A stretch of 64,000 nucleotides of DNA from Shuttleworthella satelles DSM 14600 (GCF_000160115.1 NZ_GG665866.1:124001-188000), one strand, 5' to 3'. Shown: positions 8,186-17,548, numbered from the stretch's first letter. Notes: a model not told the origin generated them from the letters alone. Made by a program: numbers and translations.

Positions 8186-8501
8186 ATTCCAATGTTTGAT
8201 TCCCTTATTGAAGCTCTGATTTCTGCTAATATATCCTCATTTTCTGTCGGATCACCCTCGTCAATCCAATTCCATGCGCTCAAATAAGACAAAACTCCGT
8301 GTTTTTTTCTAATGCAAGCATGCCTAATTGCAAGCAACAAAATAAAGATTCGCCGCCTATATATATAAACCGATAAGGCGTATCGCTTGTGTTTTCGATT
8401 TTTCCTGCCCGATTATCAAAAGCCCTATCCGCCGCCTCTGCTAATGCATGCAATATATCCTGCAAGGCGTCCTTACGAACATCAATCACATTTTTATACA
8501 T
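8170..8501 (-). pseudogene. Frameshifted hypothetical (immunity-like) gene
   Basis: Starts MYKNVIDVRKDALQDILHAL at 8501 behind AAGGAG. It runs to LGMLALEK, where a run of seven A (minus strand, about 8305) shifts the frame. In the shifted frame the protein continues GVLSYLSAWNWIDEGD and ends IGIQENK at 8170, making about 110 residues. The two halves read as one small acidic protein, the style of immunity proteins beside secreted toxins. The homopolymer could be a true mutation, a phase-variable site or a sequencing slip. Upstream, a short frame ending INIEKEKKNV at 8494 overlaps its start, like a toxin C-terminus coupled to its immunity gene. Confidence 0.5.
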
Positions 8502-9102
8502 TCTTCTTCTCCTTTTCAATATTGATTGCCCGGATGAGATTTTCAATATCCTCGCTATCATCTCCTGTGCTGGATTCCGGCACGCAAAATATGTTGCTAA
8601 TTTTTGATCAATTTTTGTTCTGGCTCAACTATGTCATAATCCCCCGATGGGCCTTCTCTTATCCTTGCTGATAGTCACGGTATCTGACGTCTGAAAAAGA
8701 CATCAAGCATAACCCCCAAAACCACATCTACTTACTCTTTACGGCAATCCCTGCAGAGGGTTGGATAATTCATGTTATCACAGAGACGGTTTCTGACATT
8801 CCTGTACATCGTCTCCATATCCATCTCCTTTACCTCCTCCTTTTCATTTGTTACTTTTGATCTTACACTCTCCGTGATGACATTATTGGCATTTTTAATA
8901 ACCGCGCTCTCTTTCTTTGTCTCTGTCGCGTCTTTTTACTTTGTCTCATCCCTCAATATTCCATAATCTGCTCCATCTTTTTCCTCTACCTGATTATCCC
9001 ACTCTTCTGCGGAAAAATAATCAAAAATAGAGTCAGCAACAATCCATCAACAGGTGCAATCTCTTGCTTTTTTGATGGATCTGGCGTTCTTCAAAAATGG
9101 GA
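8502..9102. other. Decayed accessory DNA without an intact gene
   Basis: Two minus-strand coding remnants are visible. One ends ENLIRAINIEKEKKNV at 8494. The other, open from about 8935 to the stop at 8732, ends NYPTLCRDCRKE with two CxxC-like cysteines but has no credible start and is preceded by stops. They look like tail ends of phage or toxin genes. No complete gene is supported. Confidence 0.35.
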
Positions 9103-9363
9103 TCACACCCCGTGTGCGGGGGCACTTGCCTTGATGTCTTCCTGCAGCTTAGTAATCTGTCCCTTGAGATCCCCGATGCTGACGCCGTCAAACTTAGCCA
9201 AGATTTCCTTTGCTGTATCAAGCTGAGCCTTGTAGTTGTCCCTATCTCCCTCTACCTTAGCCAGCTTCGCTTTCTCGGCGGCAATATCCTTGCCATTCAT
9301 GGCAAAGATCTTGTCAATGACATCCTGCTCCAATCCCAGTGCTGTAAGTTCCTCTTTCTTCAT
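9103..9363 (-). CDS. Phage scaffold (GP20-type) protein, truncated
   Basis: 86 residues beginning MKKEELTALGLEQDVIDKIF and continuing as a charged coiled coil (KAKLAKVEGDRDNYKAQLD), the N-terminal signature of phage minor structural protein GP20, a capsid-assembly scaffold normally about 180-200 residues. A stop follows ASAPAHGV, so more than half is missing and it is probably non-functional. It sits in the same orientation as two other phage-like fragments, in the order expected of a phage head-assembly module. Confidence 0.6.
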   Translation of the reverse strand: MKKEELTALGLEQDVIDKIFAMNGKDIAAEKAKLAKVEGDRDNYKAQLDTAKEILAKFDGVSIGDLKGQITKLQEDIKASAPAHGV

Positions 9364-9451
9364 GTTTCTTGCTCCTTTCGGTGTTAAGTTGTTTTAAGCC
9401 TGTAACTGCTCGCTTCCGACTGACTGTTTTAGGTCTTATCGACTGACCAAT

Positions 9452-9481
9452 AAAAAAGCACCCAGCCGAAGCTAGATGCTT
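9452..9481 (-). terminator. Rho-independent terminator with UUCG-type loop
   Basis: On the minus strand AAGCATCTAGC, loop TTCG, then GCTGGGTGCTT followed by TTTTTATT. It lies 25 bases after the stop at 9507. Confidence 0.8.
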
Positions 9482-9506
9482 GATTACCCGTATTTTGTCC
9501 TACTAG

Positions 9507-9734
9507 TCACTCTTCCGCGTCAAGAACATTGTCCTCATAAATGTGATCATAAATCCTCTGTACTCTTCGCCCGATCTCGTTATAGTCCTCGTAATCGGGA
9601 CCGACAAAACCCTTTCTATCGATGAATTTATAGATTACCCTCAAGGTCATATCCAAATTATCCCGATTAATAAAATTTACGGCCTCTGGAATGTTGTTCG
9701 TTATATACTTCCTATCTTCTTCTCTGATAATCAT
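9507..9734 (-). CDS. Small acidic phage-associated protein, unknown function
   Basis: 75 residues (starts MIIREEDRKYITNNIPEAV), acidic, predicted mostly helical, with a tyrosine-rich C-terminal half. Its ATG overlaps the stop of the upstream frame by one base (TAATG), so the two are translationally coupled. It ends just before a strong terminator. It may be the partner or immunity protein of the nuclease-like gene upstream, by position only; no family recognised. Confidence 0.55.
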   Translation of the reverse strand: MIIREEDRKYITNNIPEAVNFINRDNLDMTLRVIYKFIDRKGFVGPDYEDYNEIGRRVQRIYDHIYEDNVLDAEE

Positions 9735-10123
9735 TATTTCGATTCCCTTGGATTCACCTGAATTAATCGTTTTTGTACTATGCTGATCGTTACAACGGCC
9801 TTCTTTCCGTAGTATGTCCTGCGTAAATCATTTCGTATTACCTCGTCTGGATCAATTTCATCCAGCTTTAACAAAGCACTGCGTACCTTATCCACCGTAA
9901 CCCCTAATCTCATACCCTTATGAGAAGTAGACGTCTACCCAATCACTCGATCAATGAAGTGTGTGGCATATGACTTGATCTCCACACCATCAACTATAGT
10001 CATCCCGACAAGGTTCTCTTCAACCTCTTTTGCAGTCGCCTTGTATACCGTAAAGCTGATATGTAATGGCCTCCTGTTAAGAGGAAAATGACAGGAAATC
10101 ACATTTGTCTTAACTGAGCACAT
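9734..10123 (-). pseudogene. Phage nuclease/toxin-type C-terminal domain with in-frame stop
   Basis: Two pieces in one frame: residues ending GVEIKSYATHFIDRVIG, a TAG at 9935-9937, then seven codons and a piece starting MRLGVTVDKVRSALLKLDEI and ending LIQVNPRESK. Read through the TAG, it resembles the small nuclease domains (polymorphic toxin type 50 / BECR-like) fused to phage head-morphogenesis proteins, with HFIDR as the likely catalytic histidine region. A single CAG-to-TAG change would explain the break. The upstream part of the parent phage protein is missing. Family assignment is tentative. Confidence 0.45.
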
Positions 10124-10370
10124 TCTGAAGAAGCTCCAGACGAATCAGTCCCCGGCCTTGGCCACTCTGATATACGTGGATTCGGATTACTCCTTACCAA
10201 CAGGTCAATGGTCTGCCGTGAGCCCTGCCATCTAGCAGCGTGGATCACCGTTTCCAGTGCTAACATAGCTTTTTTGCAGGTAGCTCAGACCCATCATGAA
10301 GCTGAAGCTCCTTCAGGGTGTTCAGTTGGTTCAGCCGCATGGCGGCTTTGATAACAGCACGACAGTTCCG

Positions 10371-11306
10371 TCAAGTCCCTGCCGCCGCAGGCAGTGCATC
10401 TCCGATGCAACCTTGACGGAGATGGAGGGATGTTATAGTCCTCATGAGGTCTCCCCCGTCATCGTGCCCCCATATGAAGCATGCAAGCTCCCTGGCAATG
10501 GATGTCTTTACGATATTGGTGTGTTCTTTCCCCTGTTGAGGGTCAGCCTGTAATAGCGCCGGTGCAGACGTTCGTTTGCCTTGTCAGCATAAGCGATGAC
10601 TTCCGGCGAGTTACCATACTGGCGCTCTTTCAGCCCTTTGGATTTATACCCGACGGTACCACGGCCATAAGACTGTGCTGCTTCCACAAGAAGCCACCGC
10701 ACATGTGTGTTTTCAGACTTTGTGATCGATAGCCGGTTGACACCGTCGCCACTTGAAGCCTCTCCAGGAACCAATCCAATAATATAGGAGGCAAATTGCG
10801 AGGCTTTCCAAAAACGCTTGAAGACGCCAACTTCCACGATGACTGCCAGGGCCGTCTGTGTCTTGATGCCGAGGAAACAACAGAGTTTCTTTACGCTGTC
10901 ACGGCAGGCATCCTGGCTGGCCAGCTCCTCGATCCGCTTGTCGATCCGTCCTAGGATATCGGTAAGTTTGTCATAGGTTGCCAGGTATTCGGTGAGGATT
11001 TACTTATACAGTGCTTCCGGTGCCAGGCTGCGCAGCCATTTAAGATGGGCGACAGTCCAATGGCTCCCCGAACCGGGATAAACAAACCCACGGCGCAGGC
11101 AGAAGGCAAGGATCTGCTGCTTGACCTTCTTGAGTGCCAGCTTGTGGTCGTCCCTCATCCGGATGAATTCCTTGACCTGTTCCTCATCAGCTGTTGGCAC
11201 ATAGACCTCATGGTAGAAATGGTGGGCAAGGCACCGGGCAAACGCTTCGGAATCACGTTTATCCGTTTTCTTCTGGACAGGTGATTTTGCCATTGTAGAA
11301 GGTGCA
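10371..11306 (-). pseudogene. IS110-family transposase relic
   Basis: On the minus strand the frame begins within APSTMAKSPVQKKTDKRD, a conserved stretch normally about 90 residues into IS110 DEDD transposases, so the N-terminus is gone. It carries an in-frame TAA at 11000 (EALYK-stop-ILTEYL). It continues through FASYIIGLVPGEASSGD and RWLLVEAAQSYGR, and shifts frame near 10518 before SIARELACFIWGHDDG; the end is at about 10371. Truncation, nonsense and frameshift make it dead. It directly abuts a 32-bp end of a different IS at 11307. The 10124-10370 stretch beyond it holds nothing I recognise. Confidence 0.75.
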
Positions 11307-11338
11307 AATAAGATGTCAACTTTATTTATACAGCATCA
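11307..11338 (-). mobile_element. Orphan 32-bp left end of the IS3 element found in the array
   Basis: The reverse complement of these 32 bases is identical to 13087-13118, the left terminus of the complete IS3 element inside the CRISPR array (it begins TGATGCTGTATAAATAAAG). It points away from the array, and identity stops exactly where IS110 sequence begins. It is a remnant of a second copy that once flanked the leader-distal end of the array. Confidence 0.85.
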
Positions 11339-11354
11339 AATCGTCTGTCAAAGC

Positions 11355-13055
11355 ATTTCAATCCACGGGTCCCATGAGGGACCCGTCCGCCATAACACGT
11401 GAGGGGGAGTGGATGCCGAAATTTCAATCCACGGGTCCCATGAGGGACCCGACACCATCATTTGTCCTTTAATGCTCTCGTAATCTATTTCAATCCACGG
11501 GTCCCGTGAGGGACCCGACTTCCTTTGGCATCGGTCTTAAATACCCATGTACATTTCAATCCACGGGTCCCGTGAGGGACCCGACGTTGGACGGGAGGGA
11601 GCTTGCGGTCTCAATCATTGATTTCAATCCACGGGTCCCGTGAGGGACCCGACTTTCACGTCTAAAAAATATTGTCCAACTAAGATAATTTCAATCCACG
11701 GGTCCCGTGAGGGACCCGACGAGACCGCCAGACATTAGACTACTCGTTTTCAATATTTCAATCCACGGGTCCCGTGAGGGACCCGACTAAAATCTGCTCT
11801 GCCTGTTTTTCATCCACAGCATTTCAATCCACGGGTCCCGTGAGGGACCCGACCTCGATCTCTCCCACCGCGTTGTCTATGATCTCACATTTCAATCCAC
11901 GGGTCCCGTGAGGGACCCGACCTTGATAGCGGTATCTCTTTGTTGATGCGTCCGTATTTCAATCCACGGGTCCCGTGAGGGACCCGACCGTCCCAGTGCC
12001 CTTTCTCAAAAGCCTTCCTCGTATTTCAATCCACGGGTCCCGTGAGGGACCCGACATGGTCCGTCGATGGGCTGTATATCGGATATAAATTTCAATCCAC
12101 GGGTCCCGTGAGGGACCCGACTATTTCTGATGCTCAAGGTCGTTTCAATTCACTAATTTCAATCCACGGGTCCCGTGAGGGACCCGACCTGCGGCCATCC
12201 TGAATCACTGATCCTTGCAGAGATTTCAATCCACGGGTCCCGTGAGGGACCCGACGAGCCGGCCGCACGATTAGCCCGCTCTCACTCTATTTCAATCCAC
12301 GGGTCCCGTGAGGGACCCGACGCCCTCTCCGCTGGCTATCCGTTTCTTGTATTCATTTCAATCCACGGGTCCCGTGAGGGACCCGACCATTGAGATCAGT
12401 GACGTGTCCGGCCACTTGGCCATTTCAATCCACGGGTCCCGTGAGGGACCCGACACTGTGAATCATCTTCATTTTCAGTCTCCCTGTTTATTTCAATCCA
12501 CGGGTCCCGTGAGGGACCCGACAAAGTTTTTTGCCGAGCAGCAGGCAGAGCCGACAATTTCAATCCACGGGTCCCGTGAGGGACCCGACATCAATGAATT
12601 TATTTAGGACGATACCGACCTGTATTTCAATCCACGGGTCCCGTGAGGGACCCGACAACAAAGATCACGTTGTCCCTGTTCATGATAGAATTTCAATCCA
12701 CGGGTCCCGTGAGGGACCCGACGTCATAGACACAGATTGGTCAGATGGTGACGGAAATTTCAATCCACGGGTCCCGTGAGGGACCCGACCGACTACAATC
12801 GGACACACGGTAGTGCCGATGCATTTCAATCCACGGGTCCCGTGAGGGACCCGACCAGAAGGCGTCCCTGTGCCTACACACTCAATCAATTTCAATCCAC
12901 GGGTCCCGTGAGGGACCCGACGCGTTATGAGGATCAATGCCGATGCCCTTGAAATTATTTCAATCCACGGGTCCCGTGAGGGACCCGACAGATTGCGGAC
13001 CGTGTTGATGATCCCATCCACTATTTCAATCCACGGGTCCCGTGAGGGACCCGAC
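11355..13055 (-). CRISPR. Type I-C CRISPR array, leader-distal block (26 repeats)
   Basis: Twenty-six 33-bp repeats with spacers of 33-35 bp. On the plus strand the repeat begins ATTTCAATCCACGGGTCCCG and ends GGGACCCGAC; the crRNA strand is the minus strand (ending GTGGATTGAAAT, with the stem GGGTCCC/GGGACCC). The first two repeats at the left (11355, 11421) carry CATGAGG in place of CGTGAGG, and the first also ends GTC instead of GAC. Decay at this end marks it as leader-distal, so spacers here are the oldest. The block stops at 13055, where its next spacer is interrupted by an IS3 element. Confidence 0.97.
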
Positions 13056-13163
13056 GAAAAGATCCATTACGGCGAAGATTACACTGTGATGCTGTATAAA
13101 TAAAGTTGACATCTTATTCTCAAGGATTTCATTATAATTTAAGAGAATAAGGAGGCGTTTACG

Positions 13164-13502
13164 GTGGCAACTAACAGACAGTACGATCAGGAGTACAAAA
13201 TCCAGGCAGTTAAGCTGGCAAAAGAGATTGGCCAGGCAAAAGCTGCACGTGAACTAGGCATCCCCAAAAACACGCTCTATACATGGATACGCGCTAATAG
13301 GCTCGGAAATCTGGATCTTGGAGCGGGATCCCAGACCCCCAAAAGTGCTATGACCCTGAATGAGGAGCTGATCACCTTACGTAAGCAGGTCAAAGATCAG
13401 GATAAGGAAATTCGTCGTCTTAAAGAAGAAAACGAGTTCCTGGAGGAAGCCAGCGCTTTTTTTGCCGCGAGCCGTCTGAAGTCAGCAAAAATGAAAGACT
13501 GA
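13164..13502 (+). CDS. IS3-family transposase OrfA
   Basis: 112 residues. Residues 8-50 form the helix-turn-helix of IS3 OrfA (YKIQAVKLAKEIGQAKAARE, then IPKNTLYTWI), which binds the element ends, and the C-terminus is a leucine-zipper-like coiled coil (LRKQVKDQDKEIRRLKEENE). It starts at a GTG with AAGGAGG eight bases upstream. The end, in a run of five A, is where a -1 ribosomal frameshift would fuse it to OrfB. Intact. Confidence 0.92.
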   Translation: MATNRQYDQEYKIQAVKLAKEIGQAKAARELGIPKNTLYTWIRANRLGNLDLGAGSQTPKSAMTLNEELITLRKQVKDQDKEIRRLKEENEFLEEASAFFAASRLKSAKMKD

Positions 13503-13531
13503 AATATATCACTGTTAAGACAGAAGGCGGC

Positions 13532-14407
13532 ATGATTAAAGGGAAACTTACATTCTACTGTCGGATGCTCCATGTGAGCCGCCAGGCATTCTATAAATAC
13601 CTGCAACGTAAGGATCGGCCTTGGAAATATCAGAAGCTGGCCGATGCTATGCGGGATATCCTAAAGGAAGATGAATGTAATGATACCTATGGTCGTTCCA
13701 GGATGCGTGACGCTCTTCTGCAGAAGAAGCCGAAGGATATCGATATCCCGAGTGAGCGGACCGTCTATCGAGTAATGGAAGAAATCGGCATCAGTCATCG
13801 TCCAAAGCGTAAGCCAAATGGAATAACGAAAGCCGACAAGGCTGCTCGTAAATCGGATGATCTGCTCAAGCGGGATTTCAGGTCAACAGAGCCACTGACA
13901 AAATGTGTTACGGACATAACCGAAATCAAGGCAAGTGATGGTAAACTCTATGTTTCTGCTATGTTTGACTGCTTCGATCTGGCTGTCTTAGGACTGGCAA
14001 TGGCTACCAACATGAAGGCCCCGTTGTGTGCCCGAACCCTGAGGAATGCTCATAAGGCTTACCCGGAGATCGAAGGTGCGATCTGCCATAGCGATCGCGG
14101 AGTACAGTACACCAGTGATTGCTACCGTAGAGCCGTCCAGGACTGCCATATAACACAGAGCATGAACAGTGATGGTGGCCGTTGCCATGATAATGCTCGT
14201 TGCGAGAGCATGTGGGCGAGAATGAAATCTGAACTCTTATATGATCGCTATGATACCGAGAAGATGACTGTAACAGAGCTAAAAGAGCTTATCTGGCGTT
14301 ACTACATGAGCTACTGGAATAACCGTCGAATCTGTTCCGCAAATGATGGCCTTCCACCCATGGTCAAGAGACAACAATACTATTCATCTTTACAGGAATC
14401 AGCTTAG
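13532..14407 (+). CDS. IS3-family transposase OrfB (DDE integrase)
   Basis: 291 residues as an independent frame; the frame is open upstream to about 13490 and would join OrfA by -1 frameshifting at the A-run near 13490, giving the OrfAB transposase. DDE residues are visible: Asp in CVTDITEIKA, Asp in CHSDRGVQYTS, Glu in ARCESMWARMK. The N-terminal HTH_21-type region has MLHVSRQAFYKYL. No stop or frameshift damages it, so this copy may be active. No terminator follows, so its transcription may enter the leader-proximal array block as antisense. Confidence 0.92.
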   Translation: MIKGKLTFYCRMLHVSRQAFYKYLQRKDRPWKYQKLADAMRDILKEDECNDTYGRSRMRDALLQKKPKDIDIPSERTVYRVMEEIGISHRPKRKPNGITKADKAARKSDDLLKRDFRSTEPLTKCVTDITEIKASDGKLYVSAMFDCFDLAVLGLAMATNMKAPLCARTLRNAHKAYPEIEGAICHSDRGVQYTSDCYRRAVQDCHITQSMNSDGGRCHDNARCESMWARMKSELLYDRYDTEKMTVTELKELIWRYYMSYWNNRRICSANDGLPPMVKRQQYYSSLQESA

Positions 14408-14460
14408 GGTTGTAAATCCTTGAGGAAAATCTGTCAACCATTATTGACAATATCACTGAT

Positions 14461-16031
14461 ATTTCAATCCACGGGTCCCGTGAGGGACCCGACGATCATC
14501 CTTGGGGTAGTTAGCCCCAAGGGATCCCATTTCAATCCACGGGTCCCGTGAGGGACCCGACGCCGCATTGTCAAAGCTTTCGCTATCCTCACGCATTTCA
14601 ATCCACGGGTCCCGTGAGGGACCCGACGCAGGATTCGTCTGCACCGCCGATACAAGGGACATTTCAATCCACGGGTCCCGTGAGGGACCCGACGCCCAAA
14701 AGCCTTTGATCGCATCAAGTCCAGATCATTTCAATCCACGGGTCCCGTGAGGGACCCGACTGCTTCAAGGCATCAAGCTTTGTCTTTGTCGCTTATTTCA
14801 ATCCACGGGTCCCGTGAGGGACCCGACAATCACCCCCTTTGCATACTCGTACTGACTATCATTTCAATCCACGGGTCCCGTGAGGGACCCGACGGACTCG
14901 CCTAAAAGATCCTGCTTTTGCTTGAGCATTTCAATCCACGGGTCCCGTGAGGGACCCGACGTTTGTCCAGATCCATATCGTCGGACTCGATTATTTCAAT
15001 CCACGGGTCCCGTGAGGGACCCGACGTTTGTCCAGATCCATATCGTCGGACTCGATTATTTCAATCCACGGGTCCCGTGAGGGACCCGACGAGAAAGCGC
15101 CCGATCTCCGTCTCAAGCTTGATATTTCAATCCACGGGTCCCGTGAGGGACCCGACATTGACGGCAGGCATCTCTTACACATCAGAGGGACATTTCAATC
15201 CACGGGTCCCGTGAGGGACCCGACTGCTCCGCCAGTAATAAACTGCCTTACGTTATACCATTTCAATCCACGGGTCCCGTGAGGGACCCGACCTCCGTGT
15301 ATGGGTGTACTTTAACACGTAAAGTAATTTCAATCCACGGGTCCCGTGAGGGACCCGACCTGTTGGGCAAAAAGGACTTATCATCAGTATCCGTATTTCA
15401 ATCCACGGGTCCCGTGAGGGACCCGACGCTCGCGGATATCGACACTGTGATGTGTCTGAATTTCAATCCACGGGTCCCGTGAGGGACCCGACCCTACAGA
15501 TTTCACCATTCTTTCCCTTATTCATAAAAATTTCAATCCACGGGTCCCGTGAGGGACCCGACTAGTTCATAATTTCGTCAAGAGACGAGATCATATATTT
15601 CAATCCACGGGTCCCGTGAGGGACCCGACTTGACTTGCCACTTCCGGGCGTTCCACGCAAAAATTTCAATCCACGGGTCCCGTGAGGGACCCGACAAATT
15701 TAACGATTCGCTATCAGCGTGCCAAATGTATTTCAATCCACGGGTCCCGTGAGGGACCCGACTTCTCCAGCTGGTAGAGATCCATGAGCGACAGTTATTT
15801 CAATCCACGGGTCCCGTGAGGGACCCGACGTTGTAAAATCTCCCTATTGGGAGGTACAAAATATTTCAATCCACGGGTCCCGTGAGGGACCCGACCTTTC
15901 CGTTCCTGCATCTTCCGGATCACAGACGCCTATTTCAATCCACGGGTCCCGTGAGGGACCCGACATCAAGGAAAGGAAGTCATGAACATGAAGATTACAT
16001 TTCAATCCACGGGTCCCGTGAGGGACCCGAC
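14461..16031 (-). CRISPR. Type I-C CRISPR array, leader-proximal block (24 repeats)
   Basis: Twenty-four identical 33-bp repeats, the same unit as the left block, with spacers of 32-37 bp. The right end (15999-16031) faces the AT-rich leader and cas2, so the youngest spacers lie here. Two neighbouring spacers, 14961-14992 and 15026-15057, are identical (begin GTTTGTCCAGATCCATATCG). With the left block the array had 50 repeats and 49 spacers before the IS entered. Confidence 0.97.
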
Positions 16032-16220
16032 CGCAATCATGTACAAAAATATAGATGAGAAAATTATACATGATTGACAATTCCCTTCTTTTACATAAAG
16101 TCAAGAAAGGAAATAAGTAATAATCCACAAAAGATTACTTTATATATTATCTAAATTGTCATTTATTTATGTGCGAACATCCCAGCAAATTTATGTGAAC
16201 TATATGTTCGCACACACAAC
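16032..16220 (-). promoter_or_regulatory. CRISPR leader
   Basis: An AT-rich 189-base stretch between cas2 and the first repeat. On the minus strand a TATAAT lies at 16068-16063, about 30 bases before the first repeat, but no good -35 pairs with it. At the cas2 side there is a perfect 11-bp inverted repeat, TGTGCGAACAT (16170-16180) and its complement (16204-16214), separated by 23 bases. It could be a cas2 terminator-like stem, a regulator site or part of an adaptation signal. Confidence 0.75.
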
Positions 16221-16511
16221 TTAGATTGATAAATAATCATGCTCGGCATCATAGGATTTATGTTTACCATACTGCTCTACACGGGTTGTTCCAGAATTAC
16301 CCAGATTATAGAAGCGGATGTTATCATCTTCTCCCATCAGTTCACATAATATGCCCTTAAGCATTCGATATTGTGTTGAATCTACCATACATTCAAACAC
16401 GGACCACTGGACCCGTTGTCCATAATTTTGACAGGTTTTCGCAATTTTCCGCAGTCGTCGTCTTCCTTCAGGAGTCTCTGTATTCACATCATATGTTATT
16501 AAGACCAGCAC
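16221..16511 (-). CDS. cas2: Cas2, CRISPR adaptation protein
   Basis: With Cas1 it forms the integrase that inserts new spacers at the leader end. The N-terminal strand LVLITYDVNTETPEGRRRLR carries the conserved Asp of the ferredoxin-like Cas2 fold. I place the start at the GTG at 16511 because GGAGG is six bases upstream and the resulting 96 residues match type I-C Cas2; an ATG at 16517 overlapping the cas1 stop (TGATG) and a GTG at 16526 are alternatives. Last gene of the operon before the leader; intact. Confidence 0.93.
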   Translation of the reverse strand: MLVLITYDVNTETPEGRRRLRKIAKTCQNYGQRVQWSVFECMVDSTQYRMLKGILCELMGEDDNIRFYNLGNSGTTRVEQYGKHKSYDAEHDYLSI

Positions 16512-16516
16512 ACACA

Positions 16517-17548
16517 TCACCTCCACACAAAAGGTGGATATCCATCGATATCACCTCTAATGAACCTTGCAAGCAGCATCGCTTGAACATATGGGATCAA
16601 CCCCCATTCTATTTTTTCTTTTAGATAAGGATGCATAATTTTATCTTGCTTCTTTTTTTGCCATGCAATTTGTATCCTCTTCCTGCTTTCACTATCCAGT
16701 AGAACGGCTCCACTATCCTGATGTATAAAATCGCGATCAACAACTTCTCCATTATTCACTATTGAAAGAACAAACCGATCCGCAAGGCATGGACGTAATT
16801 CCTCAACCAAATCAAGGGCCAGCGATACTCTTCCTGCACGATCTGTGTGCATAAACCCGACATATGGATCAAGCCCAACAGTTTCCAGCGCAGACTGACA
16901 CATACTGGTCACCATCATATACGTATATGACAATAAAGCATTTATGTTGTCTAACGGAGGTCGTCTGTTGCGCCCATGGAAGAAAAAATGATCCTTATCA
17001 CGCAATATCAAATCGTCAAAAGAGAAAAAGTAATGTGTTGCTGTTGCCCCTTCCAGGCCTCGTAATACGTCCTTACTCTCCACTGTCACAATCTTCCCAA
17101 CTGCCTCATACATCTTTTCCATTTGGTCACGAAGTTCGACAGTATTTACACGATCTGGATGATCTCTTACCGCCCTGCTAATCACTTGCCGCTGATTCAT
17201 AACCTTCCCTACGACCATGTTTCTCGCAATATGACAGCTTCTGCGTTCATCATCTGCTATTCGATATTGTTCTCGCCGCAGCAAAACATTCCCTGATATC
17301 CTGCCAACCGGTTTTGCCATAAATCGTCCTGTAGGTGAACAAAGGACAAGATCAATATGCTCTTGTGTACATTTCCCAATCAGCGCAGGCGATGCTCCAG
17401 CATATGAAAAGATATAAATCCCCTCCAAGATATGAAGAGGAAATCTTCCTTTTACTTCATCTTCCACTTTAACAACGACATTCTCTCCGTCAAGCGAGGC
17501 ATAGGCATTTTCTGTTGTGATATATAGTGTATTTAACAATCTTCTCAT
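16517..17548 (-). CDS. cas1: Cas1, CRISPR integrase
   Basis: 343 residues, normal for type I-C. Catalytic metal ligands are visible: Glu in LRGLEGATATHYF, His in VGFMHTDRAGR and Asp in LALDLVEELRP. The N-terminus MRRLLNTLYITTENAYASLD is the usual beta-sandwich start. The ATG at 17548 lies one base after the cas4 stop, so translation is coupled; a GTG at 17563 is an alternative. Catalyses spacer integration with Cas2. Confidence 0.95.
   Translation of the reverse strand: MRRLLNTLYITTENAYASLDGENVVVKVEDEVKGRFPLHILEGIYIFSYAGASPALIGKCTQEHIDLVLCSPTGRFMAKPVGRISGNVLLRREQYRIADDERRSCHIARNMVVGKVMNQRQVISRAVRDHPDRVNTVELRDQMEKMYEAVGKIVTVESKDVLRGLEGATATHYFFSFDDLILRDKDHFFFHGRNRRPPLDNINALLSYTYMMVTSMCQSALETVGLDPYVGFMHTDRAGRVSLALDLVEELRPCLADRFVLSIVNNGEVVDRDFIHQDSGAVLLDSESRKRIQIAWQKKKQDKIMHPYLKEKIEWGLIPYVQAMLLARFIRGDIDGYPPFVWR

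Larger units (their letters stand above)
13087..14455 (+). mobile_element. IS3-family insertion sequence inside a CRISPR spacer
   Basis: 1369 bp with TG...CA ends and imperfect terminal inverted repeats (left begins TGATGCTGTATAAATAAAG, right begins TGATATTGTCAATAATGG; both continue with GTTGACA and share TCAAGGATTT further in). It is flanked by a 3-bp direct repeat CTG (13084-13086 and 14456-14458). Removing it and one CTG leaves a 33-bp spacer at 13056-13086 plus AT, the normal length. It carries orfA and orfB on the plus strand, opposite to crRNA transcription. Confidence 0.93.

Noticed and set aside
8087-8287. Plus-strand 66-residue frame
   Set aside because: It is antisense to the recognisable VapD fragment.
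8772-8966. Plus-strand 64-residue hydrophobic frame
   Set aside because: No ribosome site, and the opposite strand shows coding remnants ending NYPTLCRDCRKE; hydrophobicity follows from base composition.
12175-15482. Long open frames with repeats such as HGSREGPD in the array region
   Set aside because: They are translations of CRISPR repeats and spacers; they have no ribosome sites and change frame with spacer length.
11355-16031. Self-targeting spacers within the window
   Set aside because: Reading the spacers against the window by eye showed no match; a full-genome search would be needed to decide.
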